DNA of 64,000 bases from Bacteroidota bacterium. Its GTDB lineage: Bacteria; Bacteroidota; Bacteroidia; Flavobacteriales; Weeksellaceae. Location of the stretch: assembly GCA_023457935.1 (NCBI GenBank), contig JAEXBA010000066.1:25203-89202 (forward strand), in the 5' to 3' direction. Shown here piece by piece: positions 42,995 through 54,172 of the stretch (the stretch's first letter is position 1; each line of letters starts with the position of its first letter). A program made the translations under genes and the position numbers. The notes beneath the pieces are model-generated. The model worked only from the letters and a program-made list of their open reading frames with translations. It was not told the origin of the DNA and ran no database searches.

Positions 42995-44806
42995 TTATTT
43001 TTTCTTAGACTTGTTGGCCTGTTGCTGCTGATACTTCTGCTGTTCCTGCGCCTGCTCCATCATTTCGCGCATTCTCTTCTGGAATTTGCCTTCTTTCTTT
43101 GGCGGCGCTGCTTTATTGGCCTGAATCTGGGCATGAATCTTCTTCTCATCCAGAATCCAGTACTTAATAACAAGAATGATCAGGATGTTAATGGCATTGG
43201 ATACGAAATAATACCATGAAAGACCTGATGCGGAAGTGTTCAGGAAAAAAAGGAATGTAATCGGGAAGATATACATAATTACCTTCATGTTCGGCATTCC
43301 CGGCTGCTGTGGCTGCTGCATGTTCCCCGAAGTCATTACGGTATAAATCAGAATTACTGCAGTACACGCAAGGGCAAATATACTTAAATGCTCGCCCAGA
43401 AATGGAATATTAAAAGGAAGCTTAATTACATCATCATATGCTGTAAGATCTTTTGCGAACCAGAAACTTTCTCCTCTCAGATCAATAAAGTTCGGGAAGA
43501 AGCGGAAAAGCGCATAGAATATCGGAATCTGAAGCAGTGCCGGTAAACATCCCGCCATCTGATTAACGCCTGCTTTTCTGTAAACAGCCATTGTTTCCTG
43601 CTGACGTTTCATCGGATCAGCATCCTTAAATTTTTCGTTCACCTCATCAATCTCCGGACGGATGACTCTCATCATGGCACTCAGCTTATGCTGTTTGAAC
43701 ATAATTGGTGACAGAATGAGTTTTACAATAATAGTCATCACGAAAATCACCCAACCCGCAGTAAGTCCCCACGATGCAATAATGTTGTACATTGGCATGA
43801 AGAACCAGCGGTTCAGAGAACCGATAAATGACCATCCAAGCGGAAGGATCTCATCAAAATTCTTGTCATATGATTTCAGCAGATCAAGATCCAGCGGCAT
43901 AAAATACCATGTGAAATCCTGATTCAGTTCACCTGCAGAGGTTGGAACCTGACCGTCGAAATTCAGTTTTTTAAGATACTCACCTTCTTCAATAATATCC
44001 TGATTTCCTTTACTTTGTGTGAATCCGGATTTAGACTCCAGAACAGAAGCAAAAAACTGTTGCTTTACACCAATCCAGTTAAGCGTTTCATCCGGCTCGT
44101 CCATCGTAGTTCTGACGTCGGAATCGTAATCTTTATAATTGTTGAAGGCATAGGAAAATTCTGAGTGTGTCTGTTCCTGCGAGCGCCCTTTTTCCAGATT
44201 TCTCACGCGGTAATCCCACACGAAATTGGCTTTCTGATCAGAACTTACCTGAGATAGTCCTTGTGTTCTAACCTTGAAATCTACTGTGTACTTCGGCAGA
44301 AGCGTATAAACAAACTGCACCACAGCTCCACTTGCATTTCCGGTCATGGTCACCGTGTTTCCGTTTACGGTTGGCGTGAAAACCATGTCCTTGGTATTGA
44401 TCAGCTTTCCGGATTTGTCCTGGAAGGTAAAACCGTAAGTAGCATTGTTCTTGTCAATCAGGTACAGCGGCAGATCGGCCTTGTCTGTTTTCTGGTCATA
44501 CGCTTTGTACTTGTTCAGCTCTACTTTGGAAATCTGCCCGCCCAAACTTGAAAACTCAAGATTCAGTTCTTCATTTTTCAGATTAACCGTCTGAATGGAT
44601 CCAGGAGTTACATTGGTATTGATATTGGCAGCACTTGCCGGCTTTGCAGCGGTATTTACCTGCGTGGTTTTAGGTTTGCTGGCTTCCTGAGCTGCTAATT
44701 CCTTTTGCTGCTGGTTCTGAAAATAAAACATTGCGCCCATCAGAATCAGGGAAAAAAGCATAAAAGTGATGATCTGGCTTCTGTCTAAACCGTTGTTCTG
44801 TTGCAT
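42995..44806 (-). CDS. yidC: Membrane protein insertase YidC
   Basis: 603 residues, Gram-negative long form. N-terminal membrane anchor (ITFMLFSLILMGAMFYF), a Thr/Ala-rich linker, and a periplasmic beta-supersandwich domain (about 75-330). The five-helix insertase core follows (LNRWFFMPMYNIIASWGLTAGWVIFVMTIIVKLILSPIMFKQ, MAGCLPALLQIPIFYALFRFFPN, the PNMKVIMYIFPITFLFFLN segment and LSWYYFVSNAINIL). The C-terminal tail is Lys/Gln-rich (EQQKYQQQQANKSKKK), which may contact ribosomes. It works with or without SecYEG. pyrG lies upstream on the same strand behind a terminator. Confidence 0.96.
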   Translation of the reverse strand: MQQNNGLDRSQIITFMLFSLILMGAMFYFQNQQQKELAAQEASKPKTTQVNTAAKPASAANINTNVTPGSIQTVNLKNEELNLEFSSLGGQISKVELNKYKAYDQKTDKADLPLYLIDKNNATYGFTFQDKSGKLINTKDMVFTPTVNGNTVTMTGNASGAVVQFVYTLLPKYTVDFKVRTQGLSQVSSDQKANFVWDYRVRNLEKGRSQEQTHSEFSYAFNNYKDYDSDVRTTMDEPDETLNWIGVKQQFFASVLESKSGFTQSKGNQDIIEEGEYLKKLNFDGQVPTSAGELNQDFTWYFMPLDLDLLKSYDKNFDEILPLGWSFIGSLNRWFFMPMYNIIASWGLTAGWVIFVMTIIVKLILSPIMFKQHKLSAMMRVIRPEIDEVNEKFKDADPMKRQQETMAVYRKAGVNQMAGCLPALLQIPIFYALFRFFPNFIDLRGESFWFAKDLTAYDDVIKLPFNIPFLGEHLSIFALACTAVILIYTVMTSGNMQQPQQPGMPNMKVIMYIFPITFLFFLNTSASGLSWYYFVSNAINILIILVIKYWILDEKKIHAQIQANKAAPPKKEGKFQKRMREMMEQAQEQQKYQQQQANKSKKK

Positions 44807-44865
44807 TCTAATTTTTTAAATGTGTCGGGAATCTGTCAAAATTCCTGCCCATAAATTTGAGGTGA

Positions 44866-44873
44866 CAAAAATA
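44866..44873 (-). promoter_or_regulatory. -7 box upstream of yidC
   Basis: The minus strand reads TATTTTTG, 59 nt before the yidC ATG. It is the only TAnnTTTG in the gap; no -33 TTG at ideal spacing. Confidence 0.4.
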
Positions 44874-44913
44874 CTGATTTTTTATAAAAGGTCTGCCCTA
44901 ATTATTATTAATT

Positions 44914-44937
44914 AAAAATGTCCGCGTTAACGGACAC
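44914..44937 (-). terminator. Terminator of pyrG
   Basis: The minus strand reads TGTCCG-TTAACG-CGGACA followed by TTTTT, a few bases after the pyrG stop. Confidence 0.82.
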
Positions 44938-44942
44938 TTATA

Positions 44943-46550
<1,608 letters not shown>

Positions 46551-46566
46551 TAGATTTAGGTTTGTG

Positions 46567-46597
46567 CAAAGTTAAAGGATTTTAAGACGTGAGGCAA
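46567..46597 (-). promoter_or_regulatory. Promoter of pyrG
   Basis: The minus strand has TTG at 46597-46595, a 20-nt spacer and TAACTTTG at 46574-46567, 16 nt before the ATG. Confidence 0.78.
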
Positions 46598-46629
46598 AAA
46601 CTTCACAGAAATTTCCCGAAATTCGCATT

Positions 46630-47976
46630 ATGGCAAAACTCAAAACAGCATATTACTGTCAGAATTGTGGCACTCAGTTTCCGCAGTGGCACGGACAATG
46701 CAAAAACTGCGGCGCCTGGAACACCTTAGTGGAAGAAATCGTGGAGAAATCGGCTCCGAAAAACGCTTTTGACAAAAAGAAAAACCACATCATCAATATT
46801 ATTGAGGTTGAAACCAGTGAAGAACCGAGAATCAGAACTATTTCCGAGGAACTGAACCGCGTTTTGGGCGGCGGAATTGTTTTGGGCTCCGTTATTCTGA
46901 TTGGCGGAGAACCCGGAATCGGAAAATCAACGCTTTTACTTCAGTTGGCACTGAAAATGAAGAAGAAAATCCTATATGTTTCCGGTGAGGAAAGTGCGTC
47001 ACAAATTAAAATGCGTGCAGACCGGTTAACTGATCTTCAGAATCCCAACTGTTTTCTGTTTACAGAAGTTTCCGTGGAAAAAATCATTCATGAAGCCAAA
47101 AAACTGCAGCCGGATTTAATGATTGTTGATTCCATTCAGACTTTGCATTCACAGCTGCTGGAAAGTTCGCCGGGAACCGTTTCACAAATCCGGGAATGCT
47201 CCAATGAGCTCATCAAATTCGCCAAAGAGAATAATACGCCGATTATTTTGGTTGGCCATATTACAAAAGACGGACAGATTGCCGGTCCGAAAGTTCTGGA
47301 ACACATGGTGGATGTTGTGCTGAATTTCGATGGCGACAGAAATCATCTGTTCCGGTTGCTTCGAGCGAACAAAAACCGTTTTGGTTCTACTTCCGAAATT
47401 GGAATTTATGAAATGATTTCCCAAGGTCTGAAAGAAATCAAAAACCCATCAGAAATCCTGATTACCAAGAAATTTGAGGAACTTTCCGGAAATGCCATAG
47501 CCGTTACATTGGAAGGAAACCGGCCGATGCTTTTGGAAATTCAGGCATTGGTTTCCACCGCAGTTTACGGAACTCCACAACGAAGCTGCACCGGATTTGA
47601 TTCAAAAAGACTCAATATGCTTCTCGCTGTTTTAGAAAAAAGAGCAGGATTTCAATTGGGTGCGAAAGACGTTTTCCTGAATATCACCGGCGGAATAAAA
47701 ACGGATGATCCGGCACTGGATTTGGCAGTGATTGCTTCCATTCTTTCATCAAACGATGACATTGCGATTTCTGAAAAATACTGTTTTGCCGGGGAAATTG
47801 GTTTGAGCGGAGAAATCCGCCCCGTTCCGCAGATTGAGCAGCGCATTTCCGAAGCGGAAAAACTCGGCTATGACAAGATTTTTGTTTCCAACCTCAATAA
47901 AATTCCAAAGAGAAAATTCGGAATCAAGATTGAGGAAGTAAGCAAGATAGAAGAGTTTCACGACAAATTGTTCTAA
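46630..47976 (+). CDS. radA: DNA repair protein RadA
   Basis: 448 residues. A branch-migration ATPase that helps RecA-dependent recombination. N-terminal zinc finger YYCQNCGTQFPQWHGQCKNC (two CxxC pairs); Walker A GEPGIGKSTLLLQLAL; KILYVSGEESASQIKMRADRL; the RadA-specific KNRFG motif in LRANKNRFGSTSEIG; and a C-terminal Lon-like domain (DVFLNITGGIKTDDPALDLAVI, LSGEIRPVPQIEQRI). It is divergent from pyrG. Confidence 0.97.
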   Translation: MAKLKTAYYCQNCGTQFPQWHGQCKNCGAWNTLVEEIVEKSAPKNAFDKKKNHIINIIEVETSEEPRIRTISEELNRVLGGGIVLGSVILIGGEPGIGKSTLLLQLALKMKKKILYVSGEESASQIKMRADRLTDLQNPNCFLFTEVSVEKIIHEAKKLQPDLMIVDSIQTLHSQLLESSPGTVSQIRECSNELIKFAKENNTPIILVGHITKDGQIAGPKVLEHMVDVVLNFDGDRNHLFRLLRANKNRFGSTSEIGIYEMISQGLKEIKNPSEILITKKFEELSGNAIAVTLEGNRPMLLEIQALVSTAVYGTPQRSCTGFDSKRLNMLLAVLEKRAGFQLGAKDVFLNITGGIKTDDPALDLAVIASILSSNDDIAISEKYCFAGEIGLSGEIRPVPQIEQRISEAEKLGYDKIFVSNLNKIPKRKFGIKIEEVSKIEEFHDKLF

Positions 47977-48024
47977 ATGGTTTTTTGAATCTGTTTAATA
48001 ATTAACTTTGAAAAAACTTCAGCC

Positions 48025-49569
48025 ATGAAAAAACTACACTTTTTACTGCTTTTGTTAATTTCCGGTTCTCTGTTGTCCCAGCAGAAAATCTTCCAGCATA
48101 AACTGGATGAAAACACTCTGCAGCCACAGCAGAAAATTACCGCCGAACTGGCTTCCAATTATGAAAAGACCGAATATTTCCTCCAGCTGCCTTTTAATCT
48201 GAATGGCGAACTGGAAATCACTTTGCCGGGCGGAAGAATCATAAAAGCTACGAACACCAACCGTTACAGTTACTCTAACAAAACCACATCTTTCGTTTAC
48301 AGCATCCAGAACGAACCGTATTCTGATCTTGTTTTTTCCAAATTTGAGAACGTCGTGACAGGAATGTATATGTCTCAGGATGGCGAAAAGGTAATGTTCC
48401 ACCAAACGAAAGACAATATTTTTGCTGTTTCTGTCGTCAATCAGTCAAAACTCGACCAACAGGAAAAAAAAGATGATTTTATCACTGTTCCTGCCGAAGA
48501 ACTCGACAAAGCTTTCCTCATAAATCCTGACGTCTGCTCACCGTCAACAGCAATTTGCCCCGCTACAACAATTGATGTGATGATTCTGTTTACCGCAGAA
48601 GTAAAAAATATATGGGGCGGACTGGCACAGAGCAACACAAATGCCGCGACTGCCATAACCAATTTCAACATTTCTCTCGCAAACTCCGGTGTTACCAATA
48701 CCACAATCAACCTGGTTTATTCGGGTGAAATTGCTTATACTGAAACCGGTAATATCAGTACAGACTTATCACGGCTCCGGAGCTCCACTGACGGATTTCT
48801 GGATGAAGCGCACACCCTTCGTGCCACTTACGGAGCAGATCTTGTTTCTTTGGTTACCTCAACGCCGACAAATACCTGCGGACTGGGTTACGTCAATACA
48901 AATTCAACCAATTACAGCAACACGCTGGCCTTTACAGTGAGTCTGTATAACTGTGCAGTCTCCAATCTTACCATTGCGCACGAAATGGGACACAATATGG
49001 GATTAAACCACGACTGGTATGTTTCAACAACAACAAATCCCTGCAGTCATCATCACGGCTACGTCAATCAGGAAGCCATCACTTTAGGTACTGCAAGCCC
49101 TACAAACACGAGATGGAGAACCATCATGGCATACACCGATCAGTGCAGTGATGCAGGAATCAACTGTCCGAAAATTAACAGATGGGCAAATCCTGATCTG
49201 AACTGGAATGGACACCCAACAGGCAAACCGTTAACGGATCTGCAGCCTTCCCACGAAGTTTTCGGTTTTATGAGATTTGCCTGTGTCGTCTCTAACTTTA
49301 TGCCAACGGTAGTTCTTGGAGCTCAGGAAAGTATTTATGAATCCGGCGATGTCGCCATTTATCCGAATCCCGCTTCAGAATTTGTTGAAGTAAGCGTTAA
49401 AGGCGTTAAAAATCCGGTTTTCAGGGTTTTCAATGCAGTAGGACAACAGGTTTTAACAACGAAGAATTCCAAATTTTCAGTTGCACACTGGACCAAGGGA
49501 AGTTATTTCATCTCCGTTTACGATGACCAAAATTCACTGGTTGCCTCAAAGAAATTCCTGGTGAAATAA
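48025..49569 (+). CDS. T9SS-secreted reprolysin-like zinc metalloprotease (second copy)
   Basis: 514 residues. Signal peptide KKLHFLLLLLISGSLLSQ, a propeptide to about 185, and a catalytic domain starting TIDVMILFTAEVKNIWGG with zinc motif HEMGHNMGLNH (about 317-327) and Met-turn RTIMAYTDQC. A Cys-rich stretch with CSHHHGYVNQEA follows the zinc site. T9SS type A sorting domain at the end (VAIYPNPASEFVEVSVKGVKN...GSYFISVYD...KKFLVK). It lacks the Ig-like insert of the 11.3-kb protease, so the two are distant paralogues. Probably released to the surface or medium. Confidence 0.93.
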   Translation: MKKLHFLLLLLISGSLLSQQKIFQHKLDENTLQPQQKITAELASNYEKTEYFLQLPFNLNGELEITLPGGRIIKATNTNRYSYSNKTTSFVYSIQNEPYSDLVFSKFENVVTGMYMSQDGEKVMFHQTKDNIFAVSVVNQSKLDQQEKKDDFITVPAEELDKAFLINPDVCSPSTAICPATTIDVMILFTAEVKNIWGGLAQSNTNAATAITNFNISLANSGVTNTTINLVYSGEIAYTETGNISTDLSRLRSSTDGFLDEAHTLRATYGADLVSLVTSTPTNTCGLGYVNTNSTNYSNTLAFTVSLYNCAVSNLTIAHEMGHNMGLNHDWYVSTTTNPCSHHHGYVNQEAITLGTASPTNTRWRTIMAYTDQCSDAGINCPKINRWANPDLNWNGHPTGKPLTDLQPSHEVFGFMRFACVVSNFMPTVVLGAQESIYESGDVAIYPNPASEFVEVSVKGVKNPVFRVFNAVGQQVLTTKNSKFSVAHWTKGSYFISVYDDQNSLVASKKFLVK

Positions 49570-49622
49570 AATCTTTCACAGTTCAAAGTTTGGGTTTCGG
49601 GTAAAACTCACTAAATTGGACT

Positions 49623-50207
49623 ATGAATTTCCTCGCTCACAGCTATCTTTCCTTTACCGATGACCAGATTATCGGAAATCTGATCGGTGATTTTATTAAG
49701 AACCGCGACAAAAAGAACCTCAGGGAAGGAATTCAGCAGGGCGTAATGCTGCACCGCGCAATCGACGCGTTTACCGATGTTCATCCAAAAGTTTCCGAAG
49801 CCAAAACTGTTTTTCAGCCTTTGGTGCGGCTGTACTCGGGAGCCTTCGTAGACGTGGTTTTTGATTATTTTCTGGCAAATGATGCGGAAATCAAAACTTC
49901 GGATGAATGGATGCGGCACACCGAACACGTTTATGAAGTTCTGTACCGTTCCGAAAATGAGCTTCCCGAAAATTTCCGGCTAATGCTGCTGAAAATGAAG
50001 GCAGACAACTGGCTGTACAATTACCGTTACGACTGGGGAATTGATTACAGCACCAGGAATGTTCTTCACAAAGCCAAATTTCTTACAGCGGATACGCCGG
50101 TTTTCGAACTTTTCCTCCAAAACAAACCATTTCTGAAAAGCTGTTTTGATGATTTTTTTCCGGATCTGCATGAGTTCTGCATCAAAATGAACGAAACTTT
50201 TCCCTAA
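49623..50207 (+). CDS. Acyl carrier protein phosphodiesterase-like (AcpH/DUF479) protein
   Basis: 194 residues, the AcpH family length. Seen: MNFLAHSYLSFTDDQIIGNLIGDF, EGIQQGVMLHRAIDAFTDVHP with His and Asp ligands of the HD-like site, and DVVFDYFLANDA. E. coli AcpH removes the 4'-phosphopantetheine arm of acyl carrier protein; the same activity is expected but not proven here. No fatty-acid genes are adjacent. Confidence 0.9.
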   Translation: MNFLAHSYLSFTDDQIIGNLIGDFIKNRDKKNLREGIQQGVMLHRAIDAFTDVHPKVSEAKTVFQPLVRLYSGAFVDVVFDYFLANDAEIKTSDEWMRHTEHVYEVLYRSENELPENFRLMLLKMKADNWLYNYRYDWGIDYSTRNVLHKAKFLTADTPVFELFLQNKPFLKSCFDDFFPDLHEFCIKMNETFP

Positions 50208-50222
50208 AATTTAGAAACGTGT

Positions 50223-50723
50223 TTAATAAAGCTGATAGGAATAGCGGTCAGGAAAGTTCAGCTTTGTGCTTTTCCGGTTTCCGTTGACAATTACATGAAT
50301 AATGTTGGCCTGATCATCAAATAAATTGTACAGCATGCTTACCGAGGTTTCTACTTTTTTCGGAAGATTCACGGGAGCACTTTCTATATAAATGTTGACG
50401 GCTTCACTGTCTTCTTCGTAACCGAGATAATTCAGCTTAACAAACTGATTGTCAGATTTAAGTTTGATGTACTCCATACAGTATTTTTCAAGGAAACTGT
50501 CCATATTTGCTTTCTGCGACGCATCGTGAAAATGGATCGGTGTACCAAATCTCTTGCTCAGTGCGTTTTCAAGATCATCAAGAAAAAATCTTCCCGTAAT
50601 CTCGTAGGTTTTTGATTTTGAATTATAGTTAAATTCAAGTGAGCCAACATGATACGGATGAACATTCTTACCAAACGAACTCAGTAAAAAAATCAAAGAA
50701 AAAAGAAAAAGCAGTTTTTTCAT
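50223..50723 (-). CDS. DUF6702 family exported protein
   Basis: 166 residues with a signal peptide (KKLLFLFSLIFLLSSFG) and the family opening HPYHVGSLEFNYNSKSKTYEITGRFFLDDLENAL. The rest is beta-rich (KLNYLGYEEDSEAVNIYIESA, TSVSMLYNLFDDQANIIHV). The family has no known function. It is divergent from the HupE-like gene, and the M1 peptidase gene follows HupE, an arrangement I associate with flavobacteria. Confidence 0.82.
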   Translation of the reverse strand: MKKLLFLFSLIFLLSSFGKNVHPYHVGSLEFNYNSKSKTYEITGRFFLDDLENALSKRFGTPIHFHDASQKANMDSFLEKYCMEYIKLKSDNQFVKLNYLGYEEDSEAVNIYIESAPVNLPKKVETSVSMLYNLFDDQANIIHVIVNGNRKSTKLNFPDRYSYQLY

Positions 50724-50784
50724 GTAAATTACTCAGAAAGAAAAAACGAAATTAATCATTATTTTCGTAACCCAAATTTTAAAA

Positions 50785-51360
50785 ATGAATGATTTCCTGT
50801 TCTATCTGAAACTCGGTTGGGAACATATTGTTTCTGCCGATGCGCTGGATCATCAGCTGTTTATACTCGCTCTTATTGCCGTTTATTCGTACCGCGACTG
50901 GAAAAAAATTCTGATTCTGGTAACGGCATTTACTGTTGGGCATTCCCTTACTTTAATTCTGAGCGTTCTGGATATTTTCAGAATCTCTTCCGGCTGGATA
51001 GAATTCCTTATTCCGCTTACTATTGCGCTTACTTCTGCCGATAACATCATGATGAAAAACAAGAAGAGCCTGATGAAAATGAACTATTATCTTGCTTTGG
51101 TTTTCGGCCTGATTCACGGAATGGGATTTGCCAACACCGCCAGAATGATGATTGCATCCGAGCAGAATATTGCGGTTCCGCTACTGGGTTTCAATATTGG
51201 GCTGGAACTGGGACAAATTGTCGTTGTTATAATAGCGATGGCCGTATTCTACATTGTAACCGAACTTCTGAAACTGCCGATAAAATACTGGATAACAGGT
51301 GTTTCAGCAATTGCGCTGGTTTGGTCGTGCTATCTTGCGTTTTCGCGTATTCCTTTTTAA
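50785..51360 (+). CDS. HupE/UreJ-type membrane protein
   Basis: 191 residues with about six membrane helices. The opening FYLKLGWEHIVSADALDHQLFIL carries the family's conserved His/Asp pattern, then LVTAFTVGHSLTLILSVLD, NYYLALVFGLIHGMGFAN, and FNIGLELGQIVVVIIAMAVFY. HupE and UreJ members transport nickel or cobalt in some bacteria. In flavobacteria without hydrogenase or urease neighbours, as here, the cargo is unknown. Confidence 0.85.
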   Translation: MNDFLFYLKLGWEHIVSADALDHQLFILALIAVYSYRDWKKILILVTAFTVGHSLTLILSVLDIFRISSGWIEFLIPLTIALTSADNIMMKNKKSLMKMNYYLALVFGLIHGMGFANTARMMIASEQNIAVPLLGFNIGLELGQIVVVIIAMAVFYIVTELLKLPIKYWITGVSAIALVWSCYLAFSRIPF

Positions 51361-51443
51361 AAATGAACGAAGAAGGGTGGTTTTCGCCGGTTTTTCAATA
51401 ATTTAATTAAATTTGGTGAACCCAAAAACAGAAAATCTCGGCC

Positions 51444-53816
51444 ATGAAGGTAAAAATAACCATTGCTGCTTTGCTCGCTTCGGCATTAATCTTTGCGCAG
51501 AACATTCAGAATAATTCGGAAAGCAACCACGGAAACAAGTTTGAACAGCTTGGTACGATTCTGCCGACGCCAAACGTTTACAGAACGGCCTCGGGAGCGC
51601 CTGGAAGCCAATACTGGCAGCAGAGAGCCGATTACGAAATCAGCGCCTATCTGGATGAAGAAAAACTGAATTTAAGAGCTTCCGAAACCATTACTTACCA
51701 CAACAACTCTCCTGACGATCTGGAATATCTTTGGCTGCAGCTGGATGAAAACCAGCAGTCGAGCATCAAAAATGCTAATTATCAGTCGTCGTCCACCCTT
51801 CCGGAAAGTTCATCAACAGACCGTTTGAGAACCACTGATCTGCCGGCAAAAGACAATGGCTTTGGTGTAAACATCGAAAAAATTACCGACGCTTCAGGAA
51901 AAGCACTTCCATACATCATCAACAAGACGATGATGCGCATTGATCTTCCGAAAGCACTTAAAAGTAAAGAGAAAATCACCTTCAAAATCGACTGGAACTA
52001 CAATCTGCCCGACCGGATGAAACAGGGCGGCCGTGGGGGTTACGAATACTTCCCGGAAGACGGCAACCATCTTTTTACCATGACACAGTGGTTCCCGAGA
52101 ATGTGTGTTTACAGCGACTTCAAAGGGTGGCAGCACAATCAGTTTACCGGACGAGGCGAATTTGCACTGACTTTCGGAAACTATAAAGTATCCATGAATG
52201 TTCCTGCAGACCATATCGTGGCATCAACAGGTGAAGCACTGAATTATGAGCAGGTTCTTACGCCCACACAGCTTTCCCGTTACCGCCAGTCGCAGTCTGC
52301 AAAGGAACCTGTTGAAATTGTAACCTTAGCAGAAGCCAAAAAAGCGGAAAAATCCAAATCTAAACAGCGAAAAACCTGGGTTTTTGAAGCAAAAGATGTG
52401 CGTGACTTTGCCTGGACTTCCTCAAGAAAATATGTTTGGGACGCAATGCAGATTACCATTCCCGAAAACAACAACAAAGTAATGGCAATGAGTCTTTATC
52501 CGAAAGAATCGTACCATCTTTACAGAAAATTTTCAACCAAAGCGGTAGTTCATACTGTTCTTACCTATTCAGATTTTACCATTCCTTACCCGTATCCGGT
52601 TGCACAGTCGGTGGAAGCAGCCAACGGTATGGAATATCCGATGATCTGTTTCAATTACGGCCGTACAGAAAAGGACGGAACCTATTCCGAAGCCACAAAA
52701 AACGGCATGATTGGCGTGATTATCCATGAAGTGGGCCACAATTTCTTTCCAATGATCATCAATTCTGATGAAAGGCAGTGGAGCTGGATGGATGAAGGTC
52801 TGAACACTTTTGTTGAGTATTTAACAGAGGAACTTTGGGACAATAAATTCCCTTCCCGAAGAGGGCCTGCGCATACGATTGTAGATTACATGAAACTTCC
52901 GAAAGATCAGTTGGAACCGATTATGACGAATTCCGAGAATATTATTCATTTTGGACCGAATGCTTACGCAAAACCGGCGACCGGACTAAATATTCTGCGT
53001 GAAACCATTATGGGCCGAGAGCTCTTCGACAAGGCATTCAAAACGTTTTCGAAAAGATGGGCGTTCCGTCATCCGGAACCTGCAGATTTTTTCAGAACAA
53101 TGAACGACGCAAGCGCTGAAAATCTTGACTGGTTCTGGAGAGGTTGGTTTTATGGTATTGATCCTGTGGATATTTCGTTGGACAAAGTAACGGTTGCAGA
53201 GCCGGAATTCAATGTAGAAATAAAACCGCGCGAAATTACATACACTGTTGAAAGACCTTTGGTAAATGATTTTGAGGACATTTCGAAAATCCGCAACCGT
53301 GAAGACAAAAGCATTCAGTTTTACACCGATGTCGACAAGGAAACCCGCGATTTTTACTGGAGATATGCAAGAGGAATGGAAAAAGTGGACAGCAATAAAA
53401 AATACACTCAGAAAATAGACAACGTTGAAAAACCGACTTCTGCCGACATTGAAAGACTGAAAAACATCCGCGCCTATCAGCTTGATTTCACCAATAAAGG
53501 CGGAATGGTAATGCCTATTATTCTTGAATTCACCTTTGAAGACGGCACAAAACTCAATGATAAGATTCCAGCCCAAATCTGGAGAAAAAACGAAAAGAAT
53601 GTTTCCAAGACTTATTATTTCGACAAGAAACTGAAATCGGTACAACTGGATCCGATGAGACAGACTGCCGATATTGATACTTCCAATAATTACTGGGGAG
53701 CAGCCGCTGAACCGGTCTCAAGATTCAAGGTATTCAAGCAGAAAAGCGAAAACGCCCGGAGAGGCGCCGCGAGGGAAACCGTGAATCCAATGCAGGCTGC
53801 TGGAAAAAACAAATAA
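51444..53816 (+). CDS. M1 family (aminopeptidase N-like) zinc metallopeptidase
   Basis: 790 residues. Signal peptide (KVKITIAALLASALIFAQ). An N-terminal beta domain (YEISAYLDEEKLNLRASETITYHNNSPD) resembles the aminopeptidase saddle. The gluzincin catalytic site is IIHEVGHNFFPMIINSDERQW (HExxH at about 429-433), with the third ligand Glu in WMDEGLNTFVEYLTEELWDN. The usual GAMEN motif is not visible as such; the equivalent region reads SVEAANGMEYPMICF. A C-terminal tail rich in Lys, Arg and Ala ends GKNK without a T9SS domain. Likely periplasmic or outer-membrane peptide trimming. Confidence 0.92.
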   Translation: MKVKITIAALLASALIFAQNIQNNSESNHGNKFEQLGTILPTPNVYRTASGAPGSQYWQQRADYEISAYLDEEKLNLRASETITYHNNSPDDLEYLWLQLDENQQSSIKNANYQSSSTLPESSSTDRLRTTDLPAKDNGFGVNIEKITDASGKALPYIINKTMMRIDLPKALKSKEKITFKIDWNYNLPDRMKQGGRGGYEYFPEDGNHLFTMTQWFPRMCVYSDFKGWQHNQFTGRGEFALTFGNYKVSMNVPADHIVASTGEALNYEQVLTPTQLSRYRQSQSAKEPVEIVTLAEAKKAEKSKSKQRKTWVFEAKDVRDFAWTSSRKYVWDAMQITIPENNNKVMAMSLYPKESYHLYRKFSTKAVVHTVLTYSDFTIPYPYPVAQSVEAANGMEYPMICFNYGRTEKDGTYSEATKNGMIGVIIHEVGHNFFPMIINSDERQWSWMDEGLNTFVEYLTEELWDNKFPSRRGPAHTIVDYMKLPKDQLEPIMTNSENIIHFGPNAYAKPATGLNILRETIMGRELFDKAFKTFSKRWAFRHPEPADFFRTMNDASAENLDWFWRGWFYGIDPVDISLDKVTVAEPEFNVEIKPREITYTVERPLVNDFEDISKIRNREDKSIQFYTDVDKETRDFYWRYARGMEKVDSNKKYTQKIDNVEKPTSADIERLKNIRAYQLDFTNKGGMVMPIILEFTFEDGTKLNDKIPAQIWRKNEKNVSKTYYFDKKLKSVQLDPMRQTADIDTSNNYWGAAAEPVSRFKVFKQKSENARRGAARETVNPMQAAGKNK

Positions 53817-53817
53817 T

Positions 53818-53844
53818 AAAAAAGGGCGTAAATGCCCTTTTTTT
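53818..53844 (+). terminator. Terminator of the M1 peptidase gene
   Basis: AAAAAAGGGC-GTAAAT-GCCCTTTTTTT: short GC core with long A/T extension, directly after the stop. Confidence 0.85.
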
Positions 53845-54172
53845 ATTGATATTATTTTCCGCATAATACATTTGTGTAATAAAAAACTGCGAACATATGT
53901 TTGTTTTAGTAAATTTGTAGGAACACAAGTGATTTATGAGAAAAGGCATATACTCTATTCTTTTTTGCCATTTTTATTCGGCATTACGGCACATCCCGCA
54001 ATATTTAGACAATATTCAGGGTTATTTTCTTCATTATAACAATTATCAGTTACAATTTAATTTCAGTCCGATTCCTGTAGGGAAACCGGATTACTGACGG
54101 TTTTGCCAATGAATTAAAACAGGCTATCCGGCATGCGTTAACTAAACTTAAGACTACAAATAAAGACACGAA
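53845..54172. other. Intergenic region upstream of the secreted-protein operon
   Basis: A TAAATTTG -7 box lies at 53910-53917. A 53-codon frame follows (53936-54097, starting MRKGIYSILF), but its composition is poor in coding signals and it shows no recognisable motif, so I do not call it a gene. A small imperfect hairpin TCCG..TCC/GGA..CGGA sits near 54066-54090. The region probably holds the promoter and leader for the 865-residue protein gene. Confidence 0.4.

Noticed and set aside
44261..44551. 96-codon plus-strand frame inside yidC
   Set aside because: Antisense shadow of yidC; no promoter or motif.
53936..54097. 53-codon frame starting MRKGIYSILF upstream of the 865-residue protein gene
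   Set aside because: Biased to aromatic and His/Gln residues, no motif, weak promoter spacing; kept only as part of the intergenic description.
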